NCBI GenBank assembly: GCA_963662155.1
Contig: OY759271.1
Coordinates: 756,001 to 820,000 of the forward strand
Reading direction: 5' to 3'
From: Lamellibrachia columna
Taxonomy: Eukaryota; Annelida; Polychaeta; Sabellida; Siboglinidae
DNA: 64,000 nt
The position numbers and the translations under genes were made by a program. This document shows positions 1 to 13,060 of this stretch, piece after piece (the first letter of the stretch is position 1; each line of letters starts with the position of its first letter). The notes under the pieces are model-generated. The model did no database searches. It was not told where the DNA came from and saw only the letters and a program-made list of their open reading frames with translations.

Positions 1-363
1 TGTGAAACAGTTACGTCAGCTCACTAGGCCATATCAGATAACAGCTGGGCCTGTCCTGGATTTTCTCAACTCCCAATAGATGTGTGCTCTTCCCATGGAC
101 TTGAGTAAAGGTGACTGTGTCTAATTAACTGAAATAAACAAAAGTTGACTGCTAAGTCATTATATTATAATGTGACTTGTTCTGCTTTGATGTAACTTAT
201 CAGAGGGAGGCTGCACTAGTTTGAAGATGTCCCCACCGTCCCAATATACTGGTCTCCTGTCACTGTCATCTGGTTTCTCAGGTGGATTAGACGTCTTTGC
301 ATTCAGATAACGGTTTTGTCACTTTCATTAGTAATTTTACTTGGATTTACCTGGGATTTTAAA

Positions 364-675
364 ATGGAGGAGACAACAAATGATAGTAGTAGTAGTAGTA
401 GAAAGAGTGAGGAGAAATGTCCACCTGCTGGTGGAATTAAGATGAAAATTGGTGGCTTCAAGACCGGCCACTGTTACCACAAACCATCAGATGCAGCAAT
501 CCAACAGGAACCCAGTGGGGTTAGCAGTGGGGTTTGGTTGCTACGGCTAAGCCAGGATGACTTTGACAGAGTGGTGCAAACCACTCGTTCAGGATTGCTG
601 GCAGTTTCCGACGTGTATTCATGCGCCCAAGTGGCCCATAGCAGAAAAATTCCCATAAATCCCTCCGCCAGTTAA
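364..675 (+). pseudogene. Array unit 1: truncated transposase N-terminus ORF
   Basis: The ATG at 364 (context aaaATGG) opens a frame starting MEETT with a Ser run encoded by AGT repeats. It matches the N-terminus of the transposase at 17051 up to ...LLAVSD, then ends in a unit-specific tail of about 24 residues. This copy has TTRSG where later units have TTPSG, and CAQVAHS where the others have C(A/T)HVAHS. Expression is unknown. Confidence 0.7.
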
Positions 676-1683
676 ACTCTCCAAAAAATGCACTATATAT
701 AAACAAACCTGTGAATATTCATGCTCAAAGGCACTCGTGTCACATAATATGAATTTATTAAGTTCACATTTCACAATTTCGCGTGCCCTACATTCGTGTG
801 AAACAGTAAACAGGAAGGTCAACTGTGGTCTTATCCCAAATAAAAATGGTAACTCTGCAGAATTTTTTTTTATTTAGACTGTTGATAAAGGTAAATGAAA
901 ATCATGCATTTATGCAAAAAATCTACGTCCTACCTAGTTGTTGGAGTTGCTTACATACACAAGGAACCACCACCTGTAGTGGGCAGAACACACATATATG
1001 AGCTACTTCAGCTTGAGACAGTCTGTATTCTAGTACGATACTCGAATACACTCACTTTTTCAGCTCATTCGAATGAACTTGTAACATAATTTTGGGAATA
1101 GTCCAGCATGTGTTCTGTAATCAAATTCTATATAGCCAGTTGTTATTCCAAACTGAAAGTTATAATAATTTTTTACCTGGTGCCACAATACACCTATGTA
1201 AACAGACCCAAATATCACCTTTTAGTGTGGATTACTGAAAAGACAGACACTTCAACTTGTCGAATTGCATAACATTACATAACCTACTTAGTGGAGTCCT
1301 CAAAAACAACTCACTTTCCATGTGAAACAGTTACGTCAGCTCACTAGGCCATATCAGATAACAGCTGGGCCTGCCCTGGATTTTCTCAACTCCCAATAGA
1401 TGTGTGCTCTTCCCATGGACTTGAGTAAAGGTGACTGTGTCTAATTAACTGAAATAAACAAAAGTTGACTGCTAAGTCATTATATTATAATGTGACTTGT
1501 TCTGCTTTGATGTAACTTATCAGAGGGAGGCTGCACTAGTTTGAAGATGTCCCCACCGTCCCAATATACTGGTCTCCTGTCACTGTCATCTGGTTTCTCA
1601 GGTGGATTAGACGTCTTTGCATTCAGATAACGGTTTTGTCACTTTCATTAGTAATTTTACTTGGATTTACCTGGGATTTTAAA

Positions 1684-1998
1684 ATGGAGGAGACAACAAA
1701 TGATAGTAGTAGTAGTAGTAGTAGAAAGAGTGAGGAGAAATGTCCACCTGCTGGTGGAATTAAGATGAAAATTGGTGGCTTCAAGACCGGCCACTGTTAC
1801 CACAAACCATCAGATGCAGCAATCCAACAGGAACCCAGTGGGGTTAGCAGTGGGGTTTGGTTGCTACGGCTAAGCCAGGATGACTTTGACAGAGTGGTGC
1901 AAACCACTCGTTCAGGATTGCTGGCAGTTTCCGACGTGTATTCATGCGCCCACGTGGCCCATAGCAGAAAAATTCCCATAAATCCCTCCGCCAGTTAA
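1684..1998 (+). pseudogene. Array unit 2: truncated transposase N-terminus ORF
   Basis: Same frame as unit 1, with one extra in-frame AGT (six Ser instead of five). It shares the TTRSG variant and the downstream 19-bp deletion with unit 1, so the two are closest relatives. Confidence 0.7.
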
Positions 1999-3008
1999 AC
2001 TCTCCAAAAAATGCACTATATATAAACAAACCTGTGAATATTCATGCTCAAAGGCACTCGTGTCACATAATATGAATTTATTAAGTTCACATTTCACAAT
2101 TTCGCGTGCCCTACATTCGTGTGAAACAGTAAACAGGAAGGTCAACTGTGGTCTTACCCCAAATAAAAATGGTAATTGTGCAGACAAAAATTTTATTTAG
2201 CCTGTTGATAAAGGTAAATGAAAATCATGCATTCATGCAAAAAATCTACGTCCTACCTAGTTGTTGGAGTTGCTTACATACACAAGGAACCACCACCTGT
2301 AGTGGGCAGAACACACATATATGAGCTACTTCAGCTTGAGACAGTCTGTATTCTAGTACGATACTCGAATACACTCACTTTTTCAGCTCACTCGAATAAA
2401 CTTGTAACATAATTTTTGGAATAGTCCAGCATGTGTTCTGTAATCAAATTCTATATAGCCAGTTGTTATTCCATACTGAAGGTTATAATAATTTTTTACC
2501 TGGTGCCACTATACACCTATGTAAACAGACCCAAATATCACCTTTGAGTGGGGATTACTGAAGAGACAGACACCTCAACTTGTCGAATTGCATAACATTA
2601 CATAACCTACTTAGTGGAGTCCTCAAAAACAACTCACCTTCCATGTGAAACAGTTACGTCAGCTCTCTAGGCCATATCAGATAACAGCTGGGCCTGTCCA
2701 GGATTTTCTCAACTCCCAATAGATGTGTGCTCTTCACATGGACTTGAGTAAAGGTGACTGTGTCTAATTAACTGAAATAAACAAAAGTTGACTGCTAAGT
2801 AATTATATTATAATGTGACTTGTTCTGCTTTGATGTAACTTATCAGAGGGAGGCTGCACTAGTTTGAAGATGTCCCCACCCCCCCCCAATATACTGGTCT
2901 CCTGTCACTGTCATCTGGTTTCTCAGGTGGATTAGACGTCTTTGCATTCAGATAACGGTTTTGTCACTTTCATTAGTAATTTTACTTGGATTTACCTGGG
3001 ATTTTAAA

Positions 3009-3320
3009 ATGGAGGAGACAACACATGATAGTAGTAGTAGTAGTAGAAAGAGTGAGGAGAAATGTCCACCTGCTGGTGGAATTAAGATGAAAATTGGTGG
3101 CTTCAAGACCGGCCACTGTTACCACAAACCATCAGACGCAGCAATCCAACAGGAACCCAGTGGGGTTAGCAGTGGGGTTTGGTTGCCACGGCTAAGCCAG
3201 GATGACTTTGACAGAGTGGTGCAAACCACTCCTTCAGGAATGCTGGCAGTTTCCGACGTGTATTTATGCGCCCACGTGGCCCATAGCAGAAAAATTCCCA
3301 TAAATCCCTCCGCCAGTTAA
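3009..3320 (+). pseudogene. Array unit 3: truncated transposase N-terminus ORF
   Basis: Frame intact. Changes are GMLAVSD for GLLAVSD and VYLCAH for VYSCAH. The poly-C run upstream is expanded. This is the first unit carrying the undeleted ttcacagccaatagcttc-type segment downstream. Confidence 0.7.
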
Positions 3321-4344
3321 ACTCTCAAAAAAATGCACTATTTTACAGCCAATAGCTTCTATAAACAAACCTGTGAATATTCATGCTCAAAGGCACTCAT
3401 GTCACATAATATTAATTTATTAAGTTCACATTTCACAATTTCGCGTGCCCTACATTCGTGTGAAACAGTAAACAGGAAGGTCAACTGTGGTCTTACCCCA
3501 AATAAAAATGGTAACAGTGCAGATTTTTTTTTAATTTAGACTGTTGATAAAGGTAAATGAAAATCATGCATTGATGCAAAAAATCTATGTCCTACCTAGT
3601 TGTTGGAGTTGCTTACATACACAAGGAACCACCACCTGTGGTGGGCAGAACACACACATATGAGCTACTTCAGCTTGAGACAGTCTGTATTCTAGTACGA
3701 TACTCGAATACACTCACTTTTTCAGCTCACTCGAATGAACTTGTAACATAATTTTGGGAATAGTCCAGCATGTGTTCTGTAATCAAATTCTAGATTGCAA
3801 GTTATTATTCCATACTGAAAGTTATAATAATTTTTTACCTGGTGCCACAATACACTTATGTAAACAGACCCAAATATCACCTTTGAGTGTGGATTACTGA
3901 AAAGACAGACACCTCAACTTGTCGAATTGCATAACATTACACAACCTATTTAGTGGAGTCCTCAAAAACAACTCACCTTCCATGTGAAACAGTTACGTCA
4001 GCTCACTAGGCCATATCAGATAACAGCTGGGCCTGTCCAGGATTTTCTCAACTCCCAATAGATGTGTGCTCTTCACATGGACTTGAGTAAAGGTGACTGT
4101 GTCTAATTAACTGAAATAAACAAAAGTTGACTGCTAAGTAATTATATTATAATGTGACTTGTTCTGCTTTGATGTAACTTATCAGAGGGAGGCTGCACTA
4201 GTTTGAAGATGTCCCCCCCCCATAATATACTGGTCTCCTGTCACTGTCATCTGGTTTCTCAGGTGGATTAGATGTCTTTGCATTCAGATAACGGTTTTGT
4301 CACTTTCATTAGTAATTTTACTTGGATTTACCTGGGATTTTAAA

Positions 4345-4656
4345 ATGGAGGAGACAACACATGATAGTAGTAGTAGTAGTAGAAAGAATGAGGAGAAATG
4401 TCCACCTGCTGGTGGAATTAAGATGAAAATTGGTGGCTTCAAGACCGGCCACTGTTACCACAAACCATCAGATGCAGCAATCCAACAGGAACCCAGTGGG
4501 GTTAGCAGTGGGGTTTGGTTGCCACGGCTAAGCCAGGATGACTTTGACAGAGTGGTGCAAACCACTCCTTCAGGATTGCTGGCAGTTTCCGACGTGTATT
4601 CATGCGCCCACGTGGCCCATAGCAGAAAAATTCCCATAAATCCCTACGCCAGTTAA
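4345..4656 (+). pseudogene. Array unit 4: truncated transposase N-terminus ORF, unit split by CR1
   Basis: Frame intact with RKNEEKC (RKSEEKC elsewhere) and NPYAS at the end. The unit is interrupted 289 bp after the ORF by the CR1 element and resumes at 9644. Confidence 0.7.
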
Positions 4657-5044
4657 ACTCTCCAAAAAATGCACTATTTCACAGCCAATAGCTTCTATAA
4701 ACAAACCTGTGAATATTCATGCTCAAAGGCACTCATGTCACATAATATGAATTTATTACGTTCACATTTCACAATTTCGCGTGCCCTACATTCGTGTGAA
4801 ACAGTAAACAGGAAGGTCAACTGTGGTCTTACCCCAAATAAAATGGTAATTATGCAGACAAAAATTTAATTTAGCCTGTTGATAAAGGTAAATGAAAATC
4901 ATGCATTCATGCAAAAAATCTATGTCCTACCTAGTCGTTGGAGTTTAACAAGATTTAACAAGATTGCCATCTCGAACAACAAGTTCCAGATGGCAAGTGG
5001 ACAAGGAAGCCATTGACTTATCGAGAGTCCAACAATTTTCTCAT

Positions 5045-7908
5045 CTATGTGTAGCCCGCCCTTATCAGATATCTGTCAATTCTATTTTTAAACATATTCA
5101 CACTACTAGCATTAACACAATCATTTGGCAGTTTGTTCCATTCATTTATCACCCTCTGTGAGAAAGAGTACTTTCTCATGTCCAACCTACACTGCTCCTT
5201 AACAAATGCTGCTTTGTGTCCTCTGGTTCTACTGCCTTCTTTAAGTTTGAAAAACATATTCCTATCAATATCCTCATAACCGTTCACTATTTTAAACACT
5301 TCTATTTGGTCTCCTCTTAGTCTCCTGGTCTCTAGTGTTGTCAAACCACATTGTAATAAGCGACTTTCGTAACTAAGGTCTCTTAATTCTGGAATCATCT
5401 TAGTTGCTCTTCGTTGTATTCTTTCTAGCTTATCTATGTCTTTTTTACGATATGGCCTCCATGCTTGAATACAATATTCCAAATGTGGTCTAACTATTGC
5501 TTTGTACAGGGGTACAATTAGATGTTTCTCCTTATACGTGATAGTTCTCCTAATTAGCCCTAGAATTTGATTTCCTTTCGAAGCAGCAATCCCACATTGC
5601 TCTGAAACTTTCATGTCAGCATTAAATGTTACTCCTAAATCATTTTCTTGTGTGGTTCTACCTTGTACAGCATCCCCCATTTTATATTCCTCGTCCATAT
5701 TTCCATGTCCTATGTGTATACATTTACACTTCCCAAAATTGAATAACATTTGCCATTTTTCTGACCATTTAACTAATTTTTCCAGATCATCCTGTAAACT
5801 TTGGTTATCTGTATCATTAGTAACCTTTCTGAATACTTTTGTGTCATCTGCAAATTTGAGTACTTTGCTAGATGTCATCCTCCAAATCATTTATATATAT
5901 TAAAAACAGTATAGGGCCTAATACTGATCCCTGTGGTACCCCACTCAAAACAGATTTCCAGTTTGAAATCTCACCATCTACTATTACTCTCTGTCTTCTG
6001 TGTGTAAGCCACTTTTCTATCCAGTTGATTACATCATTGCCTATACCATGGGCTTTTAGTTTAAGTAACAATCTTTGATGTGGCACTTTTTATCGAAAGC
6101 TTTCTGAAAATCTAAGTAGACAACATCCACTGGTGACCCGTCATCTACCCACTTTGTAATTTCTTCTAAAAAACATAAGATATTGGTTAGACATGACCTT
6201 GCTTTTAGGAATCCATGTTGAGATGTATTTATTAATTTATGTTTTACGAGGAATTCCACCATGTGGTCTCTAATTAATGTTTCGAGTAATTTACATACAA
6301 CTGATGTTAAACTCACTGGTCTGTAATTTTCTGGCTTCTTCCTCGATCCCTTCTTAAATAGCGGCGTAATGTTTGCTTCTTTCCATTCTGAAGGAACTAT
6401 TCCTTCTTCTAGTGACAAGTTAAATAAGTTTGCAAGTGGTGTACCAATTTGATCAACAATTTCCTTAGCAGTTTTGGTGGTATCCCATCAACTCCAGGTG
6501 ATTTATTATCTTTCATCTTCTTAATTTTCTTTGCTATCATTTCAGGAGTTACAAATAACTGCACTAAATGTTCTGATTTATTGCCCTCAAATTTAGTCAA
6601 TGGAACTGGAAGTGAGTTGATATCTTCTGTGGTAAAAACTGAGCTGAAATACTCATTCAGGATCTCTGCCATTTGGAACCCATCTGAAATTATGTTTTCA
6701 CTGTTGTTTTCCAGAGGTCCGACCTTATCTCGAACTTTCTGTTTACTCCTTACATAAGCATAGAAACTCTTGCTGTCATTTTTTATATTACCTACCAATT
6801 TTTGTTCAAAGGTTATTTTAGATTTTCTAATTTCAGTTGTAGCTAGGTTAAGTGCCTCTTTGTAGTTTGTGTAGTCTTCTACATTTCCAGTGTGTTTATA
6901 GACCCTCCACAGCATCTGTTTGTGAGCAATTTTTCTAATAGCTTCTTTTGACAGGTGTTTTTTCCTGGATCTTTTCCCTTGTTTTCTTAATGGAATAAAT
7001 TTCTCAATAATGCCCTCAATCTCATATTTTAAACAAGTCCAGCATTCTGTTGCTGTCTTGTTCTTCAGCAAGCTATTCCAATCTATATTTGCTAGATATG
7101 TTCTCATCACTTTATATTTGCCTTTGTTGAAGTTCCTCCTCAATTGTTTTTTATATGTATTCCCTGTTTTTACTTTTATATTAAAATAGATTTGGTTATG
7201 GTCACTTGAGCCCAAAGGTTTGTGTACTTCAACACTGTCAACTAATTCATTTTGAGAAGACAAAATTAAATCTAACACATTCCCACCTCTGGTTGGTTCC
7301 AAGACATGTTGAGTAAGGAAACAATCCTGTGTTAGAAGTAGAAACTGATGGTCGTCACCTCCAGCACTCTCTAATGATTCCCATTGTATATGGCCATGGT
7401 TAAAATCACCCATTATAACACATTCTCCCTTGCTCACCTCCCTTATCGCCTTTTGTAATTTTTCATCTTCCTCTTGTCCTATGTTAGGACTACGATAAAC
7501 TACTCCTATTGTTAATGTTGAGTTCCTGGTAACTATGTTACACCAAATTGCTTCCACACTATCTGCTTCACTTTTCAGTGTAATATCATATGCTTGGATA
7601 GATTCTTTAATATACAAAATTACTCCACCTCCCCTTCTTTCTCGTCTATCCTTCCTAAACATTACATAGCCTGTCAGTGCTAACTCAGCATCTACTATAT
7701 CTTCATTTGCCCATGATTCTGTGATGCCTATTACATGAGGATCAATATCTGCTACCATAATGTCTAACTCACTTTTTTTATTTACTATGCTCCTGGCATT
7801 TAAGCATACACATTTAAGTTCATTGTCTGAAATTATTGGTGAACATTTCTTTGGATGTGTATTTGTAGTAGTACTCCTTTGAGTTTTCTCTGTCAGTTCC
7901 CCCTGCGC
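5045..7908 (-). pseudogene. CR1 ORF2: AP endonuclease plus reverse transcriptase, frameshifted
   Basis: The endonuclease occupies 7908-6409. Its frame begins without ATG just after ORF1 (CVCLNARSIVNKKSELD precedes the first Met at 7758) and shows GITESW, GDFNH and SDHNQ, the expected endonuclease motifs. The reverse transcriptase is spread over three further frames: PSEWKEANITPLFKKGS with VYLDFQKAF (6418-6056), SGVPQGSVLGP (6086-5868), and KFADDTKVF with the C-terminal part (5890-5045). Frame changes fall near 6470, 6085 and 5880, the middle one at an AAAAA run. The catalytic FADD and YLDFQKAF motifs themselves are intact. The protein would nick DNA and reverse-transcribe the element RNA if repaired. 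The breaks may be decay or homopolymer sequence errors. Confidence 0.9.
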
Positions 7909-7910
7909 AT

Positions 7911-9008
7911 CTAGTTTAAATAATTTATGGTACCTGTGCCCTCGTCGACAACTCTGACAAACTCACACGCTAGAACTGCAGCACCCTTCCCTGTCAGACG
8001 TAGTCCATCTCTCATGAAAAATTCACCTCTTCCCACAAAGTTTAACCACATGCCTACGAAGCCTACTCCCTCCTCCATACATACCTTCTGTACCTGTGTG
8101 TTAATCGCCATCCTTCTACAGTTCCTATATTCCTCACCCCTGCCTCCAATTATTGGTAATATCCCCGACAATACGATCTGCCCAACTCGTGCCTCTTTAA
8201 GTGTCTTGATCAAACTCCTGTACTTACCAACGATGGATGACGTTCCCTCCTTCTCTGCATTGTTCGTTCCCACATGCACGAGAACAGCACCTCCCGTGCC
8301 ACCACCCATGACCTGTCCTGCCTTCTCTGCTATATCCTCTACTTTTGCCCCTGGTAGGCATACTGTTATGTCATCTCCTCTATTTACAATTTTATCCACT
8401 TTCCTAATGATGGAATCCCCCATAAATACCCGGGCTTTCCTCGCTTTCCCCTGTGATACTACATCAGCAAAGCTCCTTTTCTGTTGCACACTACTAGTAT
8501 GCCCCCTTTCTCTCATATCATCAACCTTTACTGTCTTACCACCTAGCAATCCCTCTCCACTCACCCGCTTACCTCTCTTTTGTTGCATTCTCTGACTTCT
8601 GTCATCTTTCTTCTTCTTACCAGCTTTCTCCCTCACATTGCCACTGCTCTCCTTGTTCTCCTTGGTCTCACCACCTCTGCTCTCCTCGGTCTCACCACCT
8701 CTGCTCTCCTCGGTCTCACCACCTCTGCTCTCCTCGGTCTCACCACCTCTGCTCTCATCATTCTCACCACCTCTGCTCACTTCTGTCTCACCCTGCCCTG
8801 TCATCATCAAAATCATATGCCTTAGCTCAATCACCTGCTCCTGCAGATGTTTCACTGTCTTACACCCCCTACACACAAAATGGAAATCATCCGCCTGCAC
8901 CTCCGCCCACGAATTTACACACCCGGACTTTGCAAAGTCTATCCAGCTGTCGCAGCTAGAGCATATCAAATTACGTTTCGCCTTTACTTGGCGTTTGCAC
9001 GGCGCCAT
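7911..9008 (-). CDS. CR1 ORF1 protein: zinc finger plus SGNH/GDSL esterase
   Basis: A 365-residue open frame. N-terminal residues 16-50 hold a PHD-like Cys pattern (ICSSCDSW ... FVCRGCK). A GGETEESR repeat follows at about residues 78-110, then a basic linker. The C-terminal half is an SGNH hydrolase fold: VFMGDSII (GDS nucleophile block), VLVHVGTNN (block with Gly/Asn), and DGLRLTGKGA near the end in place of the usual D-x-x-H block. The His of that last block appears to be Leu/Arg here, so activity is doubtful. CR1-family ORF1 proteins bind element RNA, and the esterase is known from several CR1 lineages. The frame is fully open, unlike ORF2. Confidence 0.85.
   Translation of the reverse strand: MAPCKRQVKAKRNLICSSCDSWIDFAKSGCVNSWAEVQADDFHFVCRGCKTVKHLQEQVIELRHMILMMTGQGETEVSRGGENDESRGGETEESRGGETEESRGGETEESRGGETKENKESSGNVREKAGKKKKDDRSQRMQQKRGKRVSGEGLLGGKTVKVDDMRERGHTSSVQQKRSFADVVSQGKARKARVFMGDSIIRKVDKIVNRGDDITVCLPGAKVEDIAEKAGQVMGGGTGGAVLVHVGTNNAEKEGTSSIVGKYRSLIKTLKEARVGQIVLSGILPIIGGRGEEYRNCRRMAINTQVQKVCMEEGVGFVGMWLNFVGRGEFFMRDGLRLTGKGAAVLACEFVRVVDEGTGTINYLN
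8655..8790 (-). repeat. 24-bp coding minisatellite in CR1 ORF1
   Basis: About five copies of a 24-bp unit (plus strand ctgctctcctcggtctcacc...) encode the GGETEESR repeat. Unit variants encode ENDES, ETEES and ETKEN. Confidence 0.85.
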
Positions 9009-10384
9009 GTTAGAAATTAAATTTGTATTTGTTTATAATCCGTTTATAATCAATTTATACTAGGTAGTCTTCACAAAGACTGTTTTTGTGCTGTAATACA
9101 CACTTTATAGTATGTTAATTATGTCTTAATTAAATTTACAGCTACTGCCTTGCAACTTACTTTCTATGTAACAGCTGACTAACAAAACGTAATATCGCTC
9201 GCACTAACGAAATTTCAGTGACCTTATTTAAATAACACTGAATTACTACCTACGGCTAACTTTTAACAATAAATGTTTCTAAAACAAAATATTTAGGTTT
9301 TCAATTTTTAATATGTACTAAATTATTTACAATAATATTACGTCTCGTATTATGTACCCAATCAACTGAAAACAACAATCCTTAATTATCGCTCGCGCTA
9401 CCGAGTCCTCGGAGACCTACGATATAAACTACCCTAAATTACTCCTATAGCTAAATTTTAACAGCAACTATTGACTAAACAAGGACTCTTATAAGTTTAT
9501 GTTTAATATACACGCAATAATAATACTTATCCGATCAATATTCCACGCTTTAGACAAATATAAAATCCACCAAATTCAATCCTGTGTTCTCCTCAAGATT
9601 TCCCAAGATGCATCCAAGTTGGATTATAATGATCTATGCAATCGAGTTGCTTACATACACAAGGAACCACCACCTGTGGTGGGCAGAACACACATATATG
9701 GGCTACTTCAGCTTGAGACAGTCTGTATTCTAGTACGATACTCGAATACACTCACTTTTTCAGCTCACTCGAATGAACTTGTAACGTAATTTTTGGAATA
9801 GTCCAGCATGTGTTCTGTAATCAAATTCTATATAGCCAGTTGTTATTCCATACTGAAAGTTATAATAATTGTTTACCTGGTGCCACAATACACTTATGTA
9901 AACAGACCCAAATATCACCTTTGAGTGTGGATTACTGAAAAGACAGACACCTCAACTTGTCGAATTGCATAACATTACTTAACCTACTTAGTGGAGTCCT
10001 CAAAAACAACTCACCTTCCATGTGAAACAGTTAAGTCAGCTCACTAGGCCATATCAGATAACAGCTAGGCCTGTCCAGGATTTTCTCAACTCCCAATAGA
10101 TGTGTGCTCTTCACATGGACTTGAGTAAAGGTGACTGTGTCTAATTAACTGAAATAAACAAAAGTTGACTGCTAAGTAATTATATTATAATGTGACTTGT
10201 TCTGCTTTGATGTAACTTATCAGAGGGAGGCTGCACTAGATTGAAGATGTCCCCACCCCCCCTAATATACTGGTCTCCTGTCACTGTCATCTGGTTTCTC
10301 AGGTGGATTAGACGTCTTTGCATTCAGATAACGGTTTTGTCACTTTCATTAGTAATTTTACTTGGATTTACCTGGGATTTTAAA

Positions 10385-10696
10385 ATGGAGGAGACAACAC
10401 ATGATAGTAGTAGTAGTAGTAGAAAGAGTGAGGAGAAATGTCCACCTGCTGGTGGAATTAAGATGAAAATTGGTGGCTTCAAGACCGGCCACTGTTACCA
10501 CAAACCATCAGATGCAGCAATCCAACAGGAACCCAGTGGGGTTAGCAGTGGGGTTTGGTTGCCACGGCTAAGCCAGGATGACTTTGACAGAGTGGTGCAA
10601 ACCACTCCTTCAGGATTGCTGGCAGTTTCCGACGTGTATTCATGCGCCCACGTGGCCCATAGCAGAAAAATTCCCATAAATCCCTCCGCCAGTTAA
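10385..10696 (+). pseudogene. Array unit 5: truncated transposase N-terminus ORF
   Basis: First unit after the CR1 insertion. The frame is intact and also open upstream to 10241, in part because the poly-C run length puts MKMSPPP in frame. Its sequence is the array consensus (TTPSG, CAHVAHS). Confidence 0.7.
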
Positions 10697-11722
10697 ACTC
10701 TCCAAAATATGCACTATTTCACAGCCAATAGCTTCTACAAACAAACCTGTGAATATTCATGCTCAAAGGCACTCATGTCACATAATATGAATTTATTAAG
10801 TTCACATTTCACAATTTCGCGTGCCCTACATTCGTGTGAAACAGTAAACAGGAAGGTCAACTGTGGTCTTACCCCAAATAAAAATGGTAATTGTTCAGAC
10901 AAAAATTTAATTTAGCCTGTTGATAAAGGTAAATGAAAATCATGCATTCATGCAAAAAATCTATGTCCTACCTAGTTGTTGGAGTTGCTTACATATACAA
11001 GGAACCACCACCTGTGGTGCGCAGAACACACATATATGAGCTACTTCAGCTTGAGACAGTCTGTATTCTAGTACGATACTCGAATACACTCACTTTTTCA
11101 GCTCACTCGAATGAACTTGTAACATAATTTTTGGAATAGTCCAGCATGTGTACTGTAATAAAATTCTATATAGCCAGTTGTTATTCCATACTGAAAGTTA
11201 TAATAATTTTTTACCTGGTGCCACAATACACCTATGTAAACAGACCCAAATATCACCTTTGAGTGTGGATTACTGAAAAGACAGACACCTCAACTTGTCG
11301 AATTGCATAACATTACTTAACCTACTTAGTGGAGTCCTCAAAAACAACTCACCTTCCATGTGAAACAGTTACCTCAGCTCACTAGGCCATATCAGATAAC
11401 AGCTTGGCCTGTCCAGGATTTTCTCAACTCCAAATAGATGTGTGCTCTTCACATGGACTTGAGCAAAGGTGACTGTGTCTAATTAACTGAAATAAACAAA
11501 AGTTGACTGCTAAGTAATTATATTATAATGTGACTTGTTCTGCTTTGATGTAACTTATCAGAGGGAGGCTGCACTAGTTTGAAGATGTCCCCACCCCCCC
11601 TAATATACTGGTCTCCTGTCACTGTCATCTGGTTTCTCAGGTGGATTAGACGTCTTTGCATTCAGATAACGGTTTTGTCACTTTCATTAGTAATTTGACT
11701 TGGATTTACCTGGGATTTTAAA

Positions 11723-12034
11723 ATGGAGGAGACAACACATGATAGTATTAGTAGTAGTAGAAAGAGTGAGGAGAAATGTCCACCTGCTGGTGGAATTAAG
11801 ATGAAAATTGGTGGTTTCAAGACAGGCCACTGTTACCACAAACCATCAGATGCAGCAATCCAACAGGAACCCAGTGGGGTTAGCAGTGGGGTTTGGTTGC
11901 CACGGCTAAGCCAGGATGACTTTGACAGAGTGGTGCAAACCACTCCATCAGGATTGCTGGCAGTTTCCGACGTGTATTCATGCACCCACGTGGCCCATAG
12001 CAGAACAATTCCCATGAATCCCTCCGCCAGTTAA
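11723..12034 (+). pseudogene. Array unit 6: truncated transposase N-terminus ORF
   Basis: Frame intact from MEETT. A Ser codon in the AGT run has become Ile (SISSS). The tail carries CTHVAHSRTIPMNP. A substitution upstream removes the extended alternative start region seen in neighbours. Confidence 0.7.
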
Positions 12035-13060
12035 ACTCTCCAAAAAATGCATTATTTCACAGCCAATAGCTTCTATAAACAAACCTGTGAATATTCATGC
12101 TCAAAGGCACTCATGTCACATAATATGAATTTATTAAGTTCACATTTCACAATTTCGCGTGCCCTACATTCGTGTGAAACAGTAAACAGGAAGGTCAACT
12201 GTGGTCTTACCCCAAATAAAAATGGTAATTGTTCAGACAAAAATTTAATTTAGCCTGTTGATAAAGGTAAATGAAAATCATGCATTCATGCAAAAAATCT
12301 ATGTCCTACCTAGTTGTTGGAGTTGCTTACATACACAAGGAACCACCACCTGTGGTGGGCAGAACACACATATATGAGCTACTTCAGCTTGAGACAGTCT
12401 GTATTCTAGTACGATACTCGAATACACTCACTTTTTCAGCTCACTCGAATGAACTTGTAACATAATTTTTGGAATAGTCCAGCATGTGTTCTGTAATCAA
12501 ATTCTATATAGCCAGTTGTTATTCCATACTGAAAGTTATAATAATTTTTTACCTGGTGCCACAATACACCTATGTAAACAGACCCAAATATCACCTTTGA
12601 GTGTGGATTACTGAAAAGACAGACACCTCAACTTGTCGAATTGCATAACATTACATAACCTACTTAGTGGAGTCCTCAAAAACAACTCACCTTCCATGTG
12701 AAACAGTTACGTCAGCTCACTAGGCCATATCAGATAACAGCTGGGCCTGTCCAGGATTTTCTCAACTCCCAATAGATGTGTGCCCTTCACATGGACTTGA
12801 GCAAAGGTGACTGTGTCTAATTAACTGAATTAAACAAAAGTTGACTGCTAAGTAATTATATTATAATGTGACTTGTTCTGCTTTGATGTAACTTATCAGA
12901 GGGAGGCTGCACTAGTTTGAAGATGTCCCCACCCCCCCTAATATACTGGTCTCCTGTCACTGTCATCTGGTTTCTCAGGTGGATTAGACGTCTTTGCATT
13001 CAGATAACGGTTTTGTCACTTTCATTAGTAATTTTACTTGGATTTACCTGGGATTTTAAA

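Larger units (their letters stand above)
4946..9643 (-). mobile_element. CR1-clade non-LTR retrotransposon, near full length, inserted in array unit 4
   Basis: The unit sequence ...ttggagtt gcttac... is split. GAGTT occurs on the left at 4941-4945 and again at 9644-9648, consistent with a 5-bp target duplication. The split unit is about 4.70 kb longer than a normal unit, which gives the insertion size. The element reads on the minus strand: 5' UTR about 9009-9643, ORF1 7911-9008, ORF2 about 7908-5045, then a short 3' UTR ending in two copies of aatcttgtta (4946-4966). Zinc-finger plus esterase ORF1, endonuclease/RT ORF2 and a short terminal repeat are the CR1 layout. ORF2 is frameshifted, so this copy is dead or carries sequence errors. 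Confidence 0.9.

Noticed and set aside
905..1089. 64-residue frame repeated in many array units (MKIMHSCKKS...)
   Set aside because: It is disrupted in several units (for example 3, 4, 8, 9), has no domain, and is likely a chance frame in the unit tail.
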